A DNA stretch of 64,000 nucleotides from Candidatus Harpocratesius repetitus (GCA_021498095.1 JAIZWK010000001.1:652448-716447), one strand, 5' to 3'; counted from the stretch's first letter, positions 45,578-55,138 are shown. The notes: a model not told the origin generated them from the sequence alone. Program-made: numbers and translations.

Positions 45578-46603
45578 ATGGGACATAGAAGGCAATCCGC
45601 CCCTCGACATGGATCTTTAGCATATCTGCCAAGAAAACGAGCAAGATATGGAAAGGGACGTGTCCGTCACTGGCTTCCCTATAATGATAAGGAAGTTAGA
45701 TTTCAAGGATTCGCTGGATTTAAAGCAGGAATGACACATGTTGCATATATAGAAGATCAAGAACATAGCCCTTTCTTCGGTAAAGAATTAGTTAAAGCTG
45801 TAACTGTTCTTGAAACACCTCCACTCGTTTTATTTGGAGTAAAAGTATATCACCGAGATGAATATGGATTAAATGCTATAGGTGAATTATATGCAAAAGA
45901 GTTGAAACCTGAATTAGGTCGAAAAATCCAGATTCCAAATCCAGAAACCTATAATTTCGAGGAAAAATTAAAAGATCTCGAGTCTAAAATTCAAGATCAT
46001 GATGAAATTCGAGGATTATTCCATACTCAACCATGGAAATCTAGTGTTCCCCGAATAAAACCCGATATCCTTGAAATTAATGTGACTGGCGGCAATGGCA
46101 GTGCAAAAGCTCAATTTAATTTTGTGTTGGAGCGCTTAGGGCAGGAAATTAGAGTTCGAGATGTTATTGAAGAAGGTACTTTGATTGACACAATTGGTGT
46201 TAGTAAAGGAAAAGGATTTCAAGGTGCTGTTAAAAAATTTGGCATTAAATTAATGTCTCGAAAGAATCGAAAAGGAAAGCGGAGAGTTGGATGTATTGGT
46301 CCATGGAAACCCCCAAAACTACTTTATACTATTGCTAGATCTGGTCAAATGGGATATCACCAACGGGTAGAATATAATAAACGTATCCTAAAAATCTCTG
46401 AAGATAGTGATGAAATTAATCCTAAAGGTGGATTTATTCGATATGGTCTTGTAAAAAGTGATTATTTAATCATACTAGGTTCAGTTCCAGGTCCAAAGAA
46501 GCGGTTAATTAGATTGAGAGATTGCATGAGACCTCGAGAAAATTTCAAGGTTTCAGCACCGGAAATTACTTATATTAGCAAACTCAGTCAACAGGGGAAA
46601 TAG
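45578..46603 (+). CDS. rpl3: Ribosomal protein uL3
   Basis: 341 residues, typical archaeal length. It begins MGHRRQSAPRHGSLAYLPRKRA and contains GFAGFKAGMTHV, VSKGKGFQGAVKKFGIK and RRVGCIGPWKP, where a histidine near the peptidyl-transferase approach is usual. GTGA precedes the ATG. It is the first of three adjacent large-subunit genes, as in the S10-spc order. Confidence 0.97.
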   Translation: MGHRRQSAPRHGSLAYLPRKRARYGKGRVRHWLPYNDKEVRFQGFAGFKAGMTHVAYIEDQEHSPFFGKELVKAVTVLETPPLVLFGVKVYHRDEYGLNAIGELYAKELKPELGRKIQIPNPETYNFEEKLKDLESKIQDHDEIRGLFHTQPWKSSVPRIKPDILEINVTGGNGSAKAQFNFVLERLGQEIRVRDVIEEGTLIDTIGVSKGKGFQGAVKKFGIKLMSRKNRKGKRRVGCIGPWKPPKLLYTIARSGQMGYHQRVEYNKRILKISEDSDEINPKGGFIRYGLVKSDYLIILGSVPGPKKRLIRLRDCMRPRENFKVSAPEITYISKLSQQGK

Positions 46604-46613
46604 GTGAAATAAA

Positions 46614-47411
46614 ATGGCAACAAAATCCAAATCTGTTAAAATTCTCGGTTTAGATGGGACTGAAAAAGGAAATATTGAATTACCTGATGTTTTTAACCTT
46701 TTTCCAAGATTTGATCTCATCCAAAGAGCTGTAGTTGCTTCTGAATCCGCTCAAAAACAACCCCAAGGGCGCGATCCTTTAGCAGGAAAAAGAAATACTG
46801 CTGAAAGTTGGGGAACAGGTTATGCTTCAGCAAGAGTTCCTCGTTTAACGGGCTCTGGTTATCCTTCTTCGAGAAATGCGGCTTTTGCCCCTGGTGTTGT
46901 TGGGGGACGATTAGCACATCCTCCTCGAGCTGAAAAAGTAATTGCAAAAAGAATTAATAAAAAAGAGAAAATTCTTTCTTTGCTTTCAGCTATTTCTGCT
47001 ACTGGTAGAATTGACTTAATTAAAAACCGTGGTCATAAAATAAATGATGAAATGGAATTTCCTTTAGTCGTTGATGACAAGCTCCAAACATTAAAGAAAA
47101 CTACTCAAGTCATTGAAGTTTTTGATAATCTTGGATTAATTCCTGAAATTGATCGTGTGAAAGAAGGGCGACAAATTCGAGCTGGAAAAGGAAAGAGACG
47201 TGGAAGAAAATACCGAAAGAAAGTAGGTCCTTTAATTGTAATTAAAGATGATTTTGGCATTTTTAAAGCGGCTCGAAATATTCCAGGAGTAGATGTAGTG
47301 AATATCAAGAATTTAAGCTGTAAGAATTTAGCACCAGGAACACATCCTGGGAGATTAGTAATTTGGACTCAATCAGCTTTTCAGAATTTAAAAAAATTTG
47401 AGGTGAATTAA
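46614..47411 (+). CDS. rpl4: Ribosomal protein uL4
   Basis: 265 residues. [18 protein letters not shown] and [26 protein letters not shown] form the conserved extended loop that reaches the exit tunnel, followed by [23 protein letters not shown] six bases before the ATG (46602-46606) partly overlaps the uL3 stop region. Co-transcribed with uL3 and uL23. Confidence 0.96.
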   Translation: MATKSKSVKILGLDGTEKGNIELPDVFNLFPRFDLIQRAVVASESAQKQPQGRDPLAGKRNTAESWGTGYASARVPRLTGSGYPSSRNAAFAPGVVGGRLAHPPRAEKVIAKRINKKEKILSLLSAISATGRIDLIKNRGHKINDEMEFPLVVDDKLQTLKKTTQVIEVFDNLGLIPEIDRVKEGRQIRAGKGKRRGRKYRKKVGPLIVIKDDFGIFKAARNIPGVDVVNIKNLSCKNLAPGTHPGRLVIWTQSAFQNLKKFEVN

Positions 47412-47413
47412 AA

Positions 47414-47680
47414 GTGGTTAACAACTATTTTACAATAATTAAGAAACCTTTGGTTACTGAAAATACATTTGATTTAATTGAAGATCAAAATAAAATTGTT
47501 TTTATTGTTGATAGAAAAGCTAATAAATATCAAATTAAGGAAGCAATTGAAAAACTCTATAATGTTCAAGTTGCTAAGGTGAATACCTTAATAAATACCG
47601 AAGGAACAAAAAAAGCATTTGTTAAACTTCACCATGATTATTCTGCAGCTGATTTAGCAATTAAATTAGGAATTTTCTAA
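47414..47680 (+). CDS. rpl23: Ribosomal protein uL23
   Basis: 88 residues from a GTG start at 47414. The ribosome binding site GAGGTGA lies within the last codons of the uL4 gene. [41 protein letters not shown] is characteristic, as is the end [16 protein letters not shown]. It lines the tunnel exit, where SRP and the translocon dock. The expected next gene, uL2, does not follow; a group II intron does. Confidence 0.95.
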   Translation: MVNNYFTIIKKPLVTENTFDLIEDQNKIVFIVDRKANKYQIKEAIEKLYNVQVAKVNTLINTEGTKKAFVKLHHDYSAADLAIKLGIF

Positions 47681-47717
47681 TTTTATTTTTTTGTTATTTT
47701 TTGTATAATTTTTTTTT
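47681..47717 (+). terminator. T-rich terminator after uL23
   Basis: Directly after the uL23 stop are several T runs, the longest of nine. Such T-rich stretches are how archaeal RNA polymerase usually terminates. No hairpin is needed or seen. The group II intron begins at the last T run. Confidence 0.6.
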
Positions 47718-48252
47718 GTGCGACAGAGTTAAGCTTAGTGGCAAAATTTCATATAATTAGACCGTCTTTTCAGGGGACGCGTGGGACTCATGGCGACTTC
47801 AATTTCAATGATTGGGGCTCGAAAGCATCCATGAGAATGTACCGAAACTATCAACTCTCGATTGGTGTAGGGCTACCCAGTAAAATTCCATGGCGAATTA
47901 GCATGAACTCGTGATTGAAGCTTCGTGAATTATACGCTGCGAAAGGAGAGTTGATGTCTATTAGACGACGCAGCCGGACCAAACAGGCAAAAGCGTTAGG
48001 AACACATGGTGGAAAATCGTGTGTAACACCTGAACAAATAACGCTCGGAGTAAAGCGAGCGCCTACCGAATTTGTTATACGTTTACCATTAAGAACTCTG
48101 GAAACCTTCATCCCTGCTTGTGGCGAGATGAAGGGTGAGATTGGGAAAAAGCGAATGCCCCGAGTAATGTTGGGGATAGACCTATTGGTCAATCCGAAAG
48201 GATGCCCACTTCTCATGGCTCTACTTGAATTGGACGTATAGGAGACTTCTCC

Positions 48253-49470
48253 ATGACCGACATTTGCGAGACGAATCAACCCGTGCAAGGTAGTCAACAC
48301 CACCAGCATGCCGATATTACATGGATTTTCATGAATCGTGAAGCTGCAAAACGTGGTGTGAAAAAGCTCCAACAACAGATATTTCAAGCAACTCGTGATA
48401 AGAACTTCTATACGGCTCGCCGACTTAAAAAGCTTTTATTTAAATCATTAAATGCAAGATTTCTTGCCGTCCTTACAGTTACGTCCAACCAAGGTCGGTA
48501 TACTCCAGATGTTGATGGAATTATTTTTAAAACACCTGAAGAAAAATGGGATCTTGTAGAAGATCTACGAAATATTAAGGAATATCAACCAAAACCCGTT
48601 CGTTTAGTGTACATTCCAAAACGTAATGGTAAGAAGCGGAAACTCGGTATTCCAACTATTAAAGATCGGGCAATGCAAATGTTGGTATATATTACAATGA
48701 TTCCCGAATGGGAAGCACGTTTTGAACCTCACAGTTTTGGTTTTCGCCCAGGACGAAGTCCTATTGATGCAGTCCATTATATCGGAGGAAATTTTGTTCC
48801 AAAGAAGGGAAAACGGCCACATCCGGGCTGGGTGCTTGATGCAGACATTTCTGCTTGTTTCGATAATATTAATCACAGTGCACTCCTCAGAAAGCTTCGT
48901 TATGAGCCCCAAATTGGTCTTATTAAAAGGTGGCTTAAAGCAGGCTCCATTTCTAAAATCGGATTTTCGTCTACCAATAAAGGTACACCACAAGGTGGTC
49001 CTATCAGCCCACTACTTGCCAACATTGCTCTTGATGGCATGGAACGAATATTTGGAATCTATAACAAATATGGAAGATATGTAAATCCTTCTCAACGACG
49101 TGGATCGAATAAACAATTGACAGTTTATCGATATGCTGACGATTTTATCGTTACCGCACTTAGTAAAGAAATCCTAGAAGACTATGCATTACCAAAACTT
49201 AAAGAATTTCTTGAATCTCTTAGTTTATCATTAAACCACGCGAAAACCAAGATTATTAACGTTTCAGAAGGTTTTGATTTTTTAGGTTTCCACTTTCATA
49301 GGTTTCATCGACGTGATGGCTCGGTTAAGCAGTTTATTTATGCTCCATGCCGTGACCGTTTAGATTCGTTTTTGAGGAAGTTGAAAATTTGGCTACGAAA
49401 ATCTCAACACCTTGCTGTTGAAGAAATTATTACAGGATTAAATCGTAAAATTAAAGGTTTCTGTAATTAG
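48253..49470 (+). CDS. ltrA: Group II intron reverse transcriptase/maturase, main part ending at an amber codon
   Basis: 405 residues before TAG. GRYTPDVDGI (81-90) and KPVRLVYIPKRNGKKRKLGIPT (114-135) are RT-0/1 elements; DADISACFD at 196-204 and YADD at 294-297 hold the three catalytic Asp; GTPQGGPISPLLANI is RT-4. LNRKIKGFCN starts the X (maturase) domain, where homologues continue NYYR; here the codon after Asn406 is TAG instead of Tyr. GGAGA eight bases upstream supports the ATG. Reading continues in the same frame for 104 codons, so one nonsense change separates it from an intact protein. It resembles the CL-type bacterial class; no HNH endonuclease is present. Confidence 0.9.
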   Translation: MTDICETNQPVQGSQHHQHADITWIFMNREAAKRGVKKLQQQIFQATRDKNFYTARRLKKLLFKSLNARFLAVLTVTSNQGRYTPDVDGIIFKTPEEKWDLVEDLRNIKEYQPKPVRLVYIPKRNGKKRKLGIPTIKDRAMQMLVYITMIPEWEARFEPHSFGFRPGRSPIDAVHYIGGNFVPKKGKRPHPGWVLDADISACFDNINHSALLRKLRYEPQIGLIKRWLKAGSISKIGFSSTNKGTPQGGPISPLLANIALDGMERIFGIYNKYGRYVNPSQRRGSNKQLTVYRYADDFIVTALSKEILEDYALPKLKEFLESLSLSLNHAKTKIINVSEGFDFLGFHFHRFHRRDGSVKQFIYAPCRDRLDSFLRKLKIWLRKSQHLAVEEIITGLNRKIKGFCN

Positions 49471-49782
49471 TTTAAATGGAGTAATGCTCATAAAGCCTTT
49501 GTCTACCTTAACCATCGTATCTATAAGATGCTGTGGAATTGGGTAAGACATAGACATCAAAGGAAACGTGGCGCAAAATGGTTAAAATATCGATACTGGC
49601 AACCAGTAGGAAAGAACAAATGGTTGTTCCACTTTAAAGGAGTAAAATTAATTGAATCTTACAAATTGACTACTCAATGGTGGAAACGACCTTCCGTTCG
49701 TCTTCAAACTTCTGTTTTCGACCCAAGTGCGGTTGACTATTGGAATAAGCGTTCTAATCAAGCAGTTTGGATTAACCCTTAA
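49471..49782 (+). pseudogene. C-terminal part of the maturase after the amber codon
   Basis: In the same frame as the reverse transcriptase. FKWSNAHKAFVYLNHRIYKM leads into LWNWVRHRHQRKRGAKWLKYRYW, the classical maturase-specific C-terminal motif (W-x-R-R-R-H-P-x-K ... W-x-x-x-Y). It ends WNKRSNQAVWINP. The reading is intact except for the TAG at 49468-49470. Either the element is newly inactivated or the amber is read through. Confidence 0.8.
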
Positions 49783-49809
49783 ATATTTAATGATTACGGG
49801 TGTGAGTCT

Positions 49810-49843
49810 GAGCCGGATGCGATGAAAGTCGCACGTCCGGTTC
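49810..49843 (+). ncRNA. Group II intron domain V
   Basis: A 34-base hairpin: GAGCCGGATGCGATGAAAG closes with TCGCACGTCCGGTTC, containing the AGC-type catalytic triad near the base and a GAAA tetraloop. It is the best conserved element of the ribozyme and fixes the identity and orientation of the intron. Confidence 0.9.
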
Positions 49844-49879
49844 TGACGAACAGGGGGACTTATGTCTCCCCTGATTCAT

Positions 49880-50209
49880 GCTTCCTGGTTTTTTATTATT
49901 AGTTTTAAGATGCAAATTTTCTTTAATTCGCTTAAATGAGCAAAACTTACATAATTTTAATCTACAAGAAAAATAAGCGGGGTTAAAGACATACTTTTCT
50001 CGAAAGAGTGCTTTGGAATCCATTCTTAATCAATTTTATGTTACAATCACTATAGGACATGGCTCTATTGAAAAAAAATTAAAATGCTCTCTAAAAGGGG
50101 GCATTACCCCCATTAGCTACATTTTTTTTCCTATTAAATCTAATTTCTTTTTGTACTACAATAATAGTTCATTTCATAATAAATAGAATCTACGATTGGA
50201 TGCTATTTT
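49880..50209. other. Decayed DNA behind the intron
   Basis: About 330 bases without an intact gene. On the minus strand 49887-50023 a frame starting at 50023 contains CRLKLCKFCSFKRIKE, which loosely resembles the zinc-finger start of some transposases but is cut off by the intron end. A short hairpin GGGGG-catta-CCCCC lies at 50097-50111. Confidence 0.35.
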
Positions 50210-50700
50210 TAATTACGAAGGAACAATTCACAGACACCTTGGTTTGGACTTTTTCCCTCCATTTTTCGTTTAATTGAAATAATCGTTTAATTTCTGAATT
50301 ATTCCACTCATTAAAGAGAATTTTTGGGCTAAATCGGTGCGGAACAATGGTAATCCATAAGATTTTATGTTCATTTATGATTGTAATATATGCTTGAAGT
50401 CGCTGTTCTAAACCCTCAGGTGTTTTAAGACCAGTTTAATGCACACGAGTCTTAATCCCACTATTAATATTCTCCGCCAGATTATTTTATATAACTTTTG
50501 CCACAAATAGTCTTGTATTTCCTTTATAGCAACTGTAACTGCGGAGAGCATATTTTTTACCAGTTTGAGAGTTTTATAAAAAATATCAATTTATGCATAT
50601 CCCTGCTTTTCCTTGTCATAAGCTTTAAAATGGTACATACTTTGCTTAAAAATTTCAGAATAGTTGCCAATAAGTTTTTTTTGAATTAAAATTTTGAAAT
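50210..50700 (-). pseudogene. Degenerate transposase remnant
   Basis: Broken reading on the minus strand. One frame gives ...RIKTRVH-type text: NINSGIKTRVH, stop, TGLKTPEGLEQRLQAYITIINEHKI, continuing to about 50210. An adjacent frame upstream gives YHFKAYDKEKQGYA with a stop. The pattern 'N-x-E-N-x-N-S-x-x-K-x-R ... G-[L/F]-K-T-P-E-G ... Y-I-x-x-x-N' resembles the C-terminal third of DDE transposases of archaeal insertion sequences. At least two stops and one frameshift make it a dead copy. The family is not identified. Confidence 0.5.
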
Positions 50701-51089
50701 AATTTAAAAAATAAGGCTTTTCTTAATTGATCCTTCCTTCTTAAAAATAGTCCGATTGGATTATAAAGTAGAAATTTTCTTAAAATCATATAATTTTTAT
50801 GAGGTTATAGCAGAATTCGAAAAATTGAAGAAAATTCGGAAATCTTGCATCATTTATCCATAAACTCCAAATCTATCCCAATTTTAAAATTGTCGAAAAA
50901 TCGTTTAAGAAAAATATATATAATTGAGTCAATAATTCAAAGAAAAATGATGGAAATGTGAAATTCTTGACCGCATTTAAGGGTTTAAAAATGCCGACTC
51001 AAATAGTAATTGGATGCGCTGGAGTATTGTCGAAAATATTGGTCCAAAAGATAGAATTTGATTAAGATAAAAAAAATTGCTAGAGCCTC
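50701..51089. other. Intergenic, possible second coding remnant
   Basis: On the plus strand about 50830-51065 a frame with one stop reads LASFIHKLQIYPNFKIVEKSF, then DGNVKFLTAFKGLKMPTQIV. It looks like decayed coding sequence (perhaps another transposase piece) but cannot be assigned. Poly-T-like ends near 51070 (minus-strand gene end) are otherwise unremarkable. Confidence 0.3.
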
Positions 51090-52598
51090 TTATAAAATAT
51101 TTATAAATATTAATGATTTTGTGGAAAAAAATAATATAACAAAAAAGATAATAAAGAAAAGATCAATTTTCTGAAATTTATTTTTAGATGTCATTTTATT
51201 GAAAGAAAAGAGAATTACTATTAAAAAATAGAGTGAAATCAGAAAAATTCCCTCAATTCTTAAATTGTTAGTCGGAAATAGATTAAAATTAAGCGTATTT
51301 TGCAAATATAACTCATTTTTTGACAAAACTGATCTGAAAATGAAAATAAATACGCTCAAGATACTCAAAATTATCGTTGAAATAAATTTAAATGTATTCG
51401 ATTTTATCTTTATTTCTTTTAATATTAAATTCTTCTTCTTTTCGATTTTTATATGTTGTTTAAAGATATGGTTAAGTATATAATAAAAATCAATACTTTT
51501 CTCACTATTTCGATTTAAAATTTGAAGAAACGTTTCTAATATAATTGAAATTTTTTGATCTTTCCCTTTTTTTTTAAGAAGATTAAAAAATTTAGATATT
51601 GGATTAAAACTTAAGTAAATTTTTATTAAATTTCTCTCTGAAATATTCTTAAAAGTCGAATTTTGAATTGATTCAAGTAATGCAAAATGAGCTGATGAGA
51701 ACTGAAGATAATAACTCATCTTTTCAAGAAACTTAATTATTTCTAGTAGAGTTATCTTATTATTCCTGCTATTATTTTCTGTTATTATTACTGGAAAAGA
51801 AATAATCCATCTTTTTTCAAGAAATACAAGTACCATAAGAAAAATTGATAAAAACGAAAACCGATCAAGATTGGATTGAATATAGAAGAGATTTGCAAAG
51901 AAAAAGAGAATTGGGTAGAAAATTGTGATAAATGTCAAGATCTGCAGATGAGTTTCGAATTTTGATAAGAAAATCTCAAAGCGATATAAAAGTTTTTCTT
52001 CAAATTCTTCTACTAAAGAATGGTTTTTACTAAAAACTTTTGCTGAAATAAGGTGGTGATATAAATAATTAAATTCTTGAGAAAAAAATCTGATTTCCAT
52101 TAGTTTTTCTTTTATACTTGCTCCAAAAAGAATTTCTTGGATTTTTTTTGAAGTATTTATTCCTAAAGTGGGAAAATATCTAAAAAAATTTATAATATAA
52201 ACAAAAAAGTTTTCAGATTTATGAATAATTTGTGAATAAATTGTGAAATACAAGAGAAAAAAGCGATAAGAATCAATTTTTTTATTTTCTTGTTCTTTTG
52301 TTTCAATTAATAATATATTATTAGTATAGAAATATAAAATAAAAAAAGATGTAAGTAAAAAGGATAAAAATCCAGTACTTTTTGGTAAAAAAATAAAAAT
52401 GATAAAATAAATTAATGTTAAACAAAAAAGAATTAAGAAATTCGCTTTTTTGATCTGTTCATTTGTTATTCCATAAATGTATTCGATTCTATTTAGTTCT
52501 ACTTTTTGATTTTTATTTTTAAAAAGAATTGGCTTTGATTTGAATTTTTGGCACAAATTTATGTATAATTTTTGGAAATATTCATTAATTTCAATCAA
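51090..52598 (-). CDS. Type IV pilus/T2SS platform protein, TadC/FlaJ-like
   Basis: 502 residues with two soluble helical parts and three hydrophobic clusters: near 53-90 (ANFLILFCLTLIYFIIFIFL), 215-260 (LQILTFITIFYPILFFFANL) and 405-500 (FISTIILSILSVFIFIF and others). This helical-domain/membrane alternation is that of archaeal FlaJ/TadC (T2SSF) proteins, which sit in the membrane under the assembly ATPase. Sequence is divergent, so the call leans on topology and on its place as last gene after the assembly ATPase. Confidence 0.65.
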   Translation of the reverse strand: MIEINEYFQKLYINLCQKFKSKPILFKNKNQKVELNRIEYIYGITNEQIKKANFLILFCLTLIYFIIFIFLPKSTGFLSFLLTSFFILYFYTNNILLIETKEQENKKIDSYRFFLLYFTIYSQIIHKSENFFVYIINFFRYFPTLGINTSKKIQEILFGASIKEKLMEIRFFSQEFNYLYHHLISAKVFSKNHSLVEEFEEKLLYRFEIFLSKFETHLQILTFITIFYPILFFFANLFYIQSNLDRFSFLSIFLMVLVFLEKRWIISFPVIITENNSRNNKITLLEIIKFLEKMSYYLQFSSAHFALLESIQNSTFKNISERNLIKIYLSFNPISKFFNLLKKKGKDQKISIILETFLQILNRNSEKSIDFYYILNHIFKQHIKIEKKKNLILKEIKIKSNTFKFISTIILSILSVFIFIFRSVLSKNELYLQNTLNFNLFPTNNLRIEGIFLISLYFLIVILFSFNKMTSKNKFQKIDLFFIIFFVILFFSTKSLIFINIL

Positions 52599-52610
52599 AA
52601 TATTCTCTTC

Positions 52611-53039
52611 CTAATAAAATTGAATGAATTTTGAATCATTAGATATTTCTACAACATATCGAGATATTGTTTGATTTAAACCACTAACTTGAATATCTTT
52701 TGAAATCTTTAACTCAAATTGAATAAAAATACTTAAATTATTATTATAGAAAAACAGAGTAATGTTTCTAATTTTGTTTTCAAAAAAACCTTCAATTTTT
52801 CCTTTTTGACTGTATTGAAGTTGGACTAATTCGCTGTAATTTGAGGAGAATGATAGTTTTGATATCTTTTCATAGTTTTGCTTCAGACTTTCAATATCTG
52901 AATAAATTTTTTCAAGATCAGAGTTTGAATTCACTCTTAACCATGACAGGTTGAAAATTGGAATAAAAAATGGAAGAAAAATCAAGTTTAGAATTAACCC
53001 AATTACAATTATTAGATATTTTTCAATAATTTCACTCAT
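52611..53039 (-). CDS. Small membrane protein of the pilus locus
   Basis: 142 residues. One N-terminal hydrophobic helix (YLIIVIGLILNLIFLPFFIPIF) and an extracellular part with a coiled stretch (SDLEKIYSDIESLKQNYEKIS) then beta-strands ending in VEISNDSKFIQFY. It may be a minor pilin-like or accessory subunit, though no clear prepilin cleavage site is visible. It lies between the ATPase and platform genes with gaps of 1 and 12 bases, so all three are coupled. Confidence 0.6.
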   Translation of the reverse strand: MSEIIEKYLIIVIGLILNLIFLPFFIPIFNLSWLRVNSNSDLEKIYSDIESLKQNYEKISKLSFSSNYSELVQLQYSQKGKIEGFFENKIRNITLFFYNNNLSIFIQFELKISKDIQVSGLNQTISRYVVEISNDSKFIQFY

Positions 53040-53040
53040 T

Positions 53041-55101
53041 TCAAAGTTCTTTTAATATATAATTATTAATATTACGATAAATTTTATTGATTTTCTTAAA
53101 TATTTGAAAATTATCATATTCCTGATCTTTAATTAATGAATTGAAAAATGATGAAAATTCGGTAAAAATGTTTTCTAATTTTGTTAATTCTAATGTGAAT
53201 AAGGAATTATTCGTATTTGTTAAGAAAGAACGAAATTCACTTATATTTTTTATCCATTTTTTCAATTCAAAATTATAATTATATATTAATATAATTTTTA
53301 CTTCCTTAATTTTTGAGTTATAAACGACTTGATAAATTGATTGAACAATTCTTCTTGAATCTAGCTTTTTCATAAAAACTATTATACCTAAATCATTTAA
53401 ACAAGATGGATTAATTTTATAATGTATAATCCATCGATTTAATAGGCCATTAATTGAAGAAGCATGAGTGGTTTGAAGTCCTTTTAATCCGGCACTTAGA
53501 CAATGAAACATTGCATTAGTTTCTAATTTACTTAGTATCTCTCCTAAAATTATAAAATCTCCTGATCTATGTAACAGATTATATATCTGTTTTTGCTTAT
53601 TGTCCTTTCTTGAAGTCTCTGGTTCAACTTTAAATTTGAGTTGATGAGTAATCTTCTCAAAGATATCTAAAGACTCAATATTTTCTTCTAAATATATTTT
53701 TCTATAAGTAGAAGGAATGAAAAGGTCAATAGCGTTTAATAATGTGGTTTTTCCAGAATTTACTTCCCCAAAAATAGTTATATTTATCTTAAAATAAACT
53801 AAAAATATTAAAAAGCTTGCAATTTCATGGTTTATTGTATTTAATCGAATTAAATCCATTAGCGTTAATGTTTTTTTTTTTAGATTACGAATATCTACAC
53901 TAATATTTTTCCAATGTGAAGGGTAAATATCTATACTAATTCTTGCATAAAAAAATTGTGATTGAAAGACATGAGTAATACTTGGATTTTCAAAATCTAA
54001 TCTTTTTTTACTTTCTAAGCAAACATATGTTTGAATTGCGTCAAGTTCTGTTTGATTTAACATAATATTGCTCTCTAATCGCCCATAAATTTGATGGTTA
54101 AAATATAGAAAATTATCCCGTTCGTCTAAAAATATTTCTTCAATATGATCATCTTGAAGAAAAATGAATATTTTTTCAATTTTTAAGAATTTTAATGTCA
54201 AAAGAAAAGCAATTTTATTTCTAGAATTGCTATTTATTGATTTATAATAACCATCTAATAAATAATTAAATTTTGAAGAAATAACCATGATTCTTTCAGT
54301 TAAATCTTGTCTATTATCTAGAAAGTTGAATTTGCTTATTTTTGATTCTAAAAATTGATAAAACTGATCAAATTTTGCAAGTAATGGTTTTTCGAGGTTA
54401 ATTTCATAATAAATTTTCTTATTTTGATATTCAGCATCTTTTACAATTTTGATAATAATCATGTCGCGAAAAATCAGATATTTATCGATAATATCTTGAG
54501 AATTGGGTATCATTTCTGTTTGGAATTGTAAATTATCTGTTTTTTTTAAATTTGGAATGATGTCTTTTAATGATTGGATATTCCAAGAAAACATTGCATA
54601 ATTGGACCTTAAATATTCCGAAATTTTTGATTTTTCAACTAGCCTAACAATTTTTTCAATATTTTTTAGAACAAAAGAATATTTTTCTGTTTTTGATAGA
54701 TTGATAAAAACTTGATTTTGGGACTGATAATTTGATTTTATATTTATTAATTCAAAAAAAAAGGTTACTGAAAATCGTTTTATAAAATGATTTAACTTAA
54801 AAATTCTGCGTTCATGTTTAAGATATGATTTCACTATATTTTCATATACTCTTTGCATCCTATTATATAATTTTTTGAGCAAAGTGAAAATTTCAATATC
54901 ATCTTTTGATAATCTTAATCCAAATGGGCATTCTACTTCTTCAAATTCTTTCTGATTATATTTAATAAACTGGGTAAATATACAATTAAAACAATCTTTT
55001 TCAATACACGTTCCAGAAAATGAAGATTCTTCAGGGATTAATTTATATAAAGCATGATTTTTCTTTGAAAAATCTGATCTTTCAATTTTAAAATAATCCA
55101 T
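53041..55101 (-). CDS. Type II/IV secretion-type assembly ATPase (TadA/VirB11/FlaI-like)
   Basis: About 686 residues. N-terminal Cys motif (GTCIEKDCFNCIF, EVECPFG) may bind metal. The ATPase core holds Walker A GEVNSGKTT near 448, Asp box-like YLEENIESLDIF, Walker B-like GDFIILGEIL and the His box TTHASSINGLLNRWII. This is the hexameric ATPase that powers assembly of type IV pili, archaella or Tad pili. The N-terminal ARID-like region (DERDNFLYFNHQIYGRLES, RISIDIYPSHW) is also family-typical. ATG 55101 is preferred over a GTG one codon upstream. Confidence 0.88.
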   Translation of the reverse strand: MDYFKIERSDFSKKNHALYKLIPEESSFSGTCIEKDCFNCIFTQFIKYNQKEFEEVECPFGLRLSKDDIEIFTLLKKLYNRMQRVYENIVKSYLKHERRIFKLNHFIKRFSVTFFFELINIKSNYQSQNQVFINLSKTEKYSFVLKNIEKIVRLVEKSKISEYLRSNYAMFSWNIQSLKDIIPNLKKTDNLQFQTEMIPNSQDIIDKYLIFRDMIIIKIVKDAEYQNKKIYYEINLEKPLLAKFDQFYQFLESKISKFNFLDNRQDLTERIMVISSKFNYLLDGYYKSINSNSRNKIAFLLTLKFLKIEKIFIFLQDDHIEEIFLDERDNFLYFNHQIYGRLESNIMLNQTELDAIQTYVCLESKKRLDFENPSITHVFQSQFFYARISIDIYPSHWKNISVDIRNLKKKTLTLMDLIRLNTINHEIASFLIFLVYFKINITIFGEVNSGKTTLLNAIDLFIPSTYRKIYLEENIESLDIFEKITHQLKFKVEPETSRKDNKQKQIYNLLHRSGDFIILGEILSKLETNAMFHCLSAGLKGLQTTHASSINGLLNRWIIHYKINPSCLNDLGIIVFMKKLDSRRIVQSIYQVVYNSKIKEVKIILIYNYNFELKKWIKNISEFRSFLTNTNNSLFTLELTKLENIFTEFSSFFNSLIKDQEYDNFQIFKKINKIYRNINNYILKEL

Positions 55102-55138
55102 CACAGATATTTTTCATACTTATTTAAAAAATTCGAAA

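Larger units (their letters stand above)
47718..49879 (+). mobile_element. Group II intron with maturase/reverse transcriptase gene
   Basis: The 5' end matches the group II consensus (GTGCGAC at 47718). About 535 bases of structured RNA precede the protein gene. Domain V is at 49810-49843 and domain VI at about 49846-49879. In domain VI GAACAGGGG pairs with CCCCTG-A-TTC, leaving a single bulged A as branch point, and the 3' end would be AT at 49878-49879. Length about 2.16 kb is normal for bacterial-type retroelement introns. It sits in the gap behind uL23, not inside a recognisable gene. The G+C content is higher than in the flanks, as expected for a recent arrival. Confidence 0.9.

Noticed and set aside
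47915..48241. 108-codon frame upstream of the maturase
   Set aside because: It lies in the structured 5' part of the group II intron RNA and shows no protein family.
48253..49782. Amber codon as pyrrolysine or general TAG recoding
   Set aside because: TAG ends the DUF4430 gene normally, and homologous maturases have Tyr here, so a point mutation is simpler; left as a check.
49787..50023. 78-codon minus-strand frame with CKFC motif
   Set aside because: Half of it is the antisense of intron domains V and VI; the rest only loosely resembles a transposase start.
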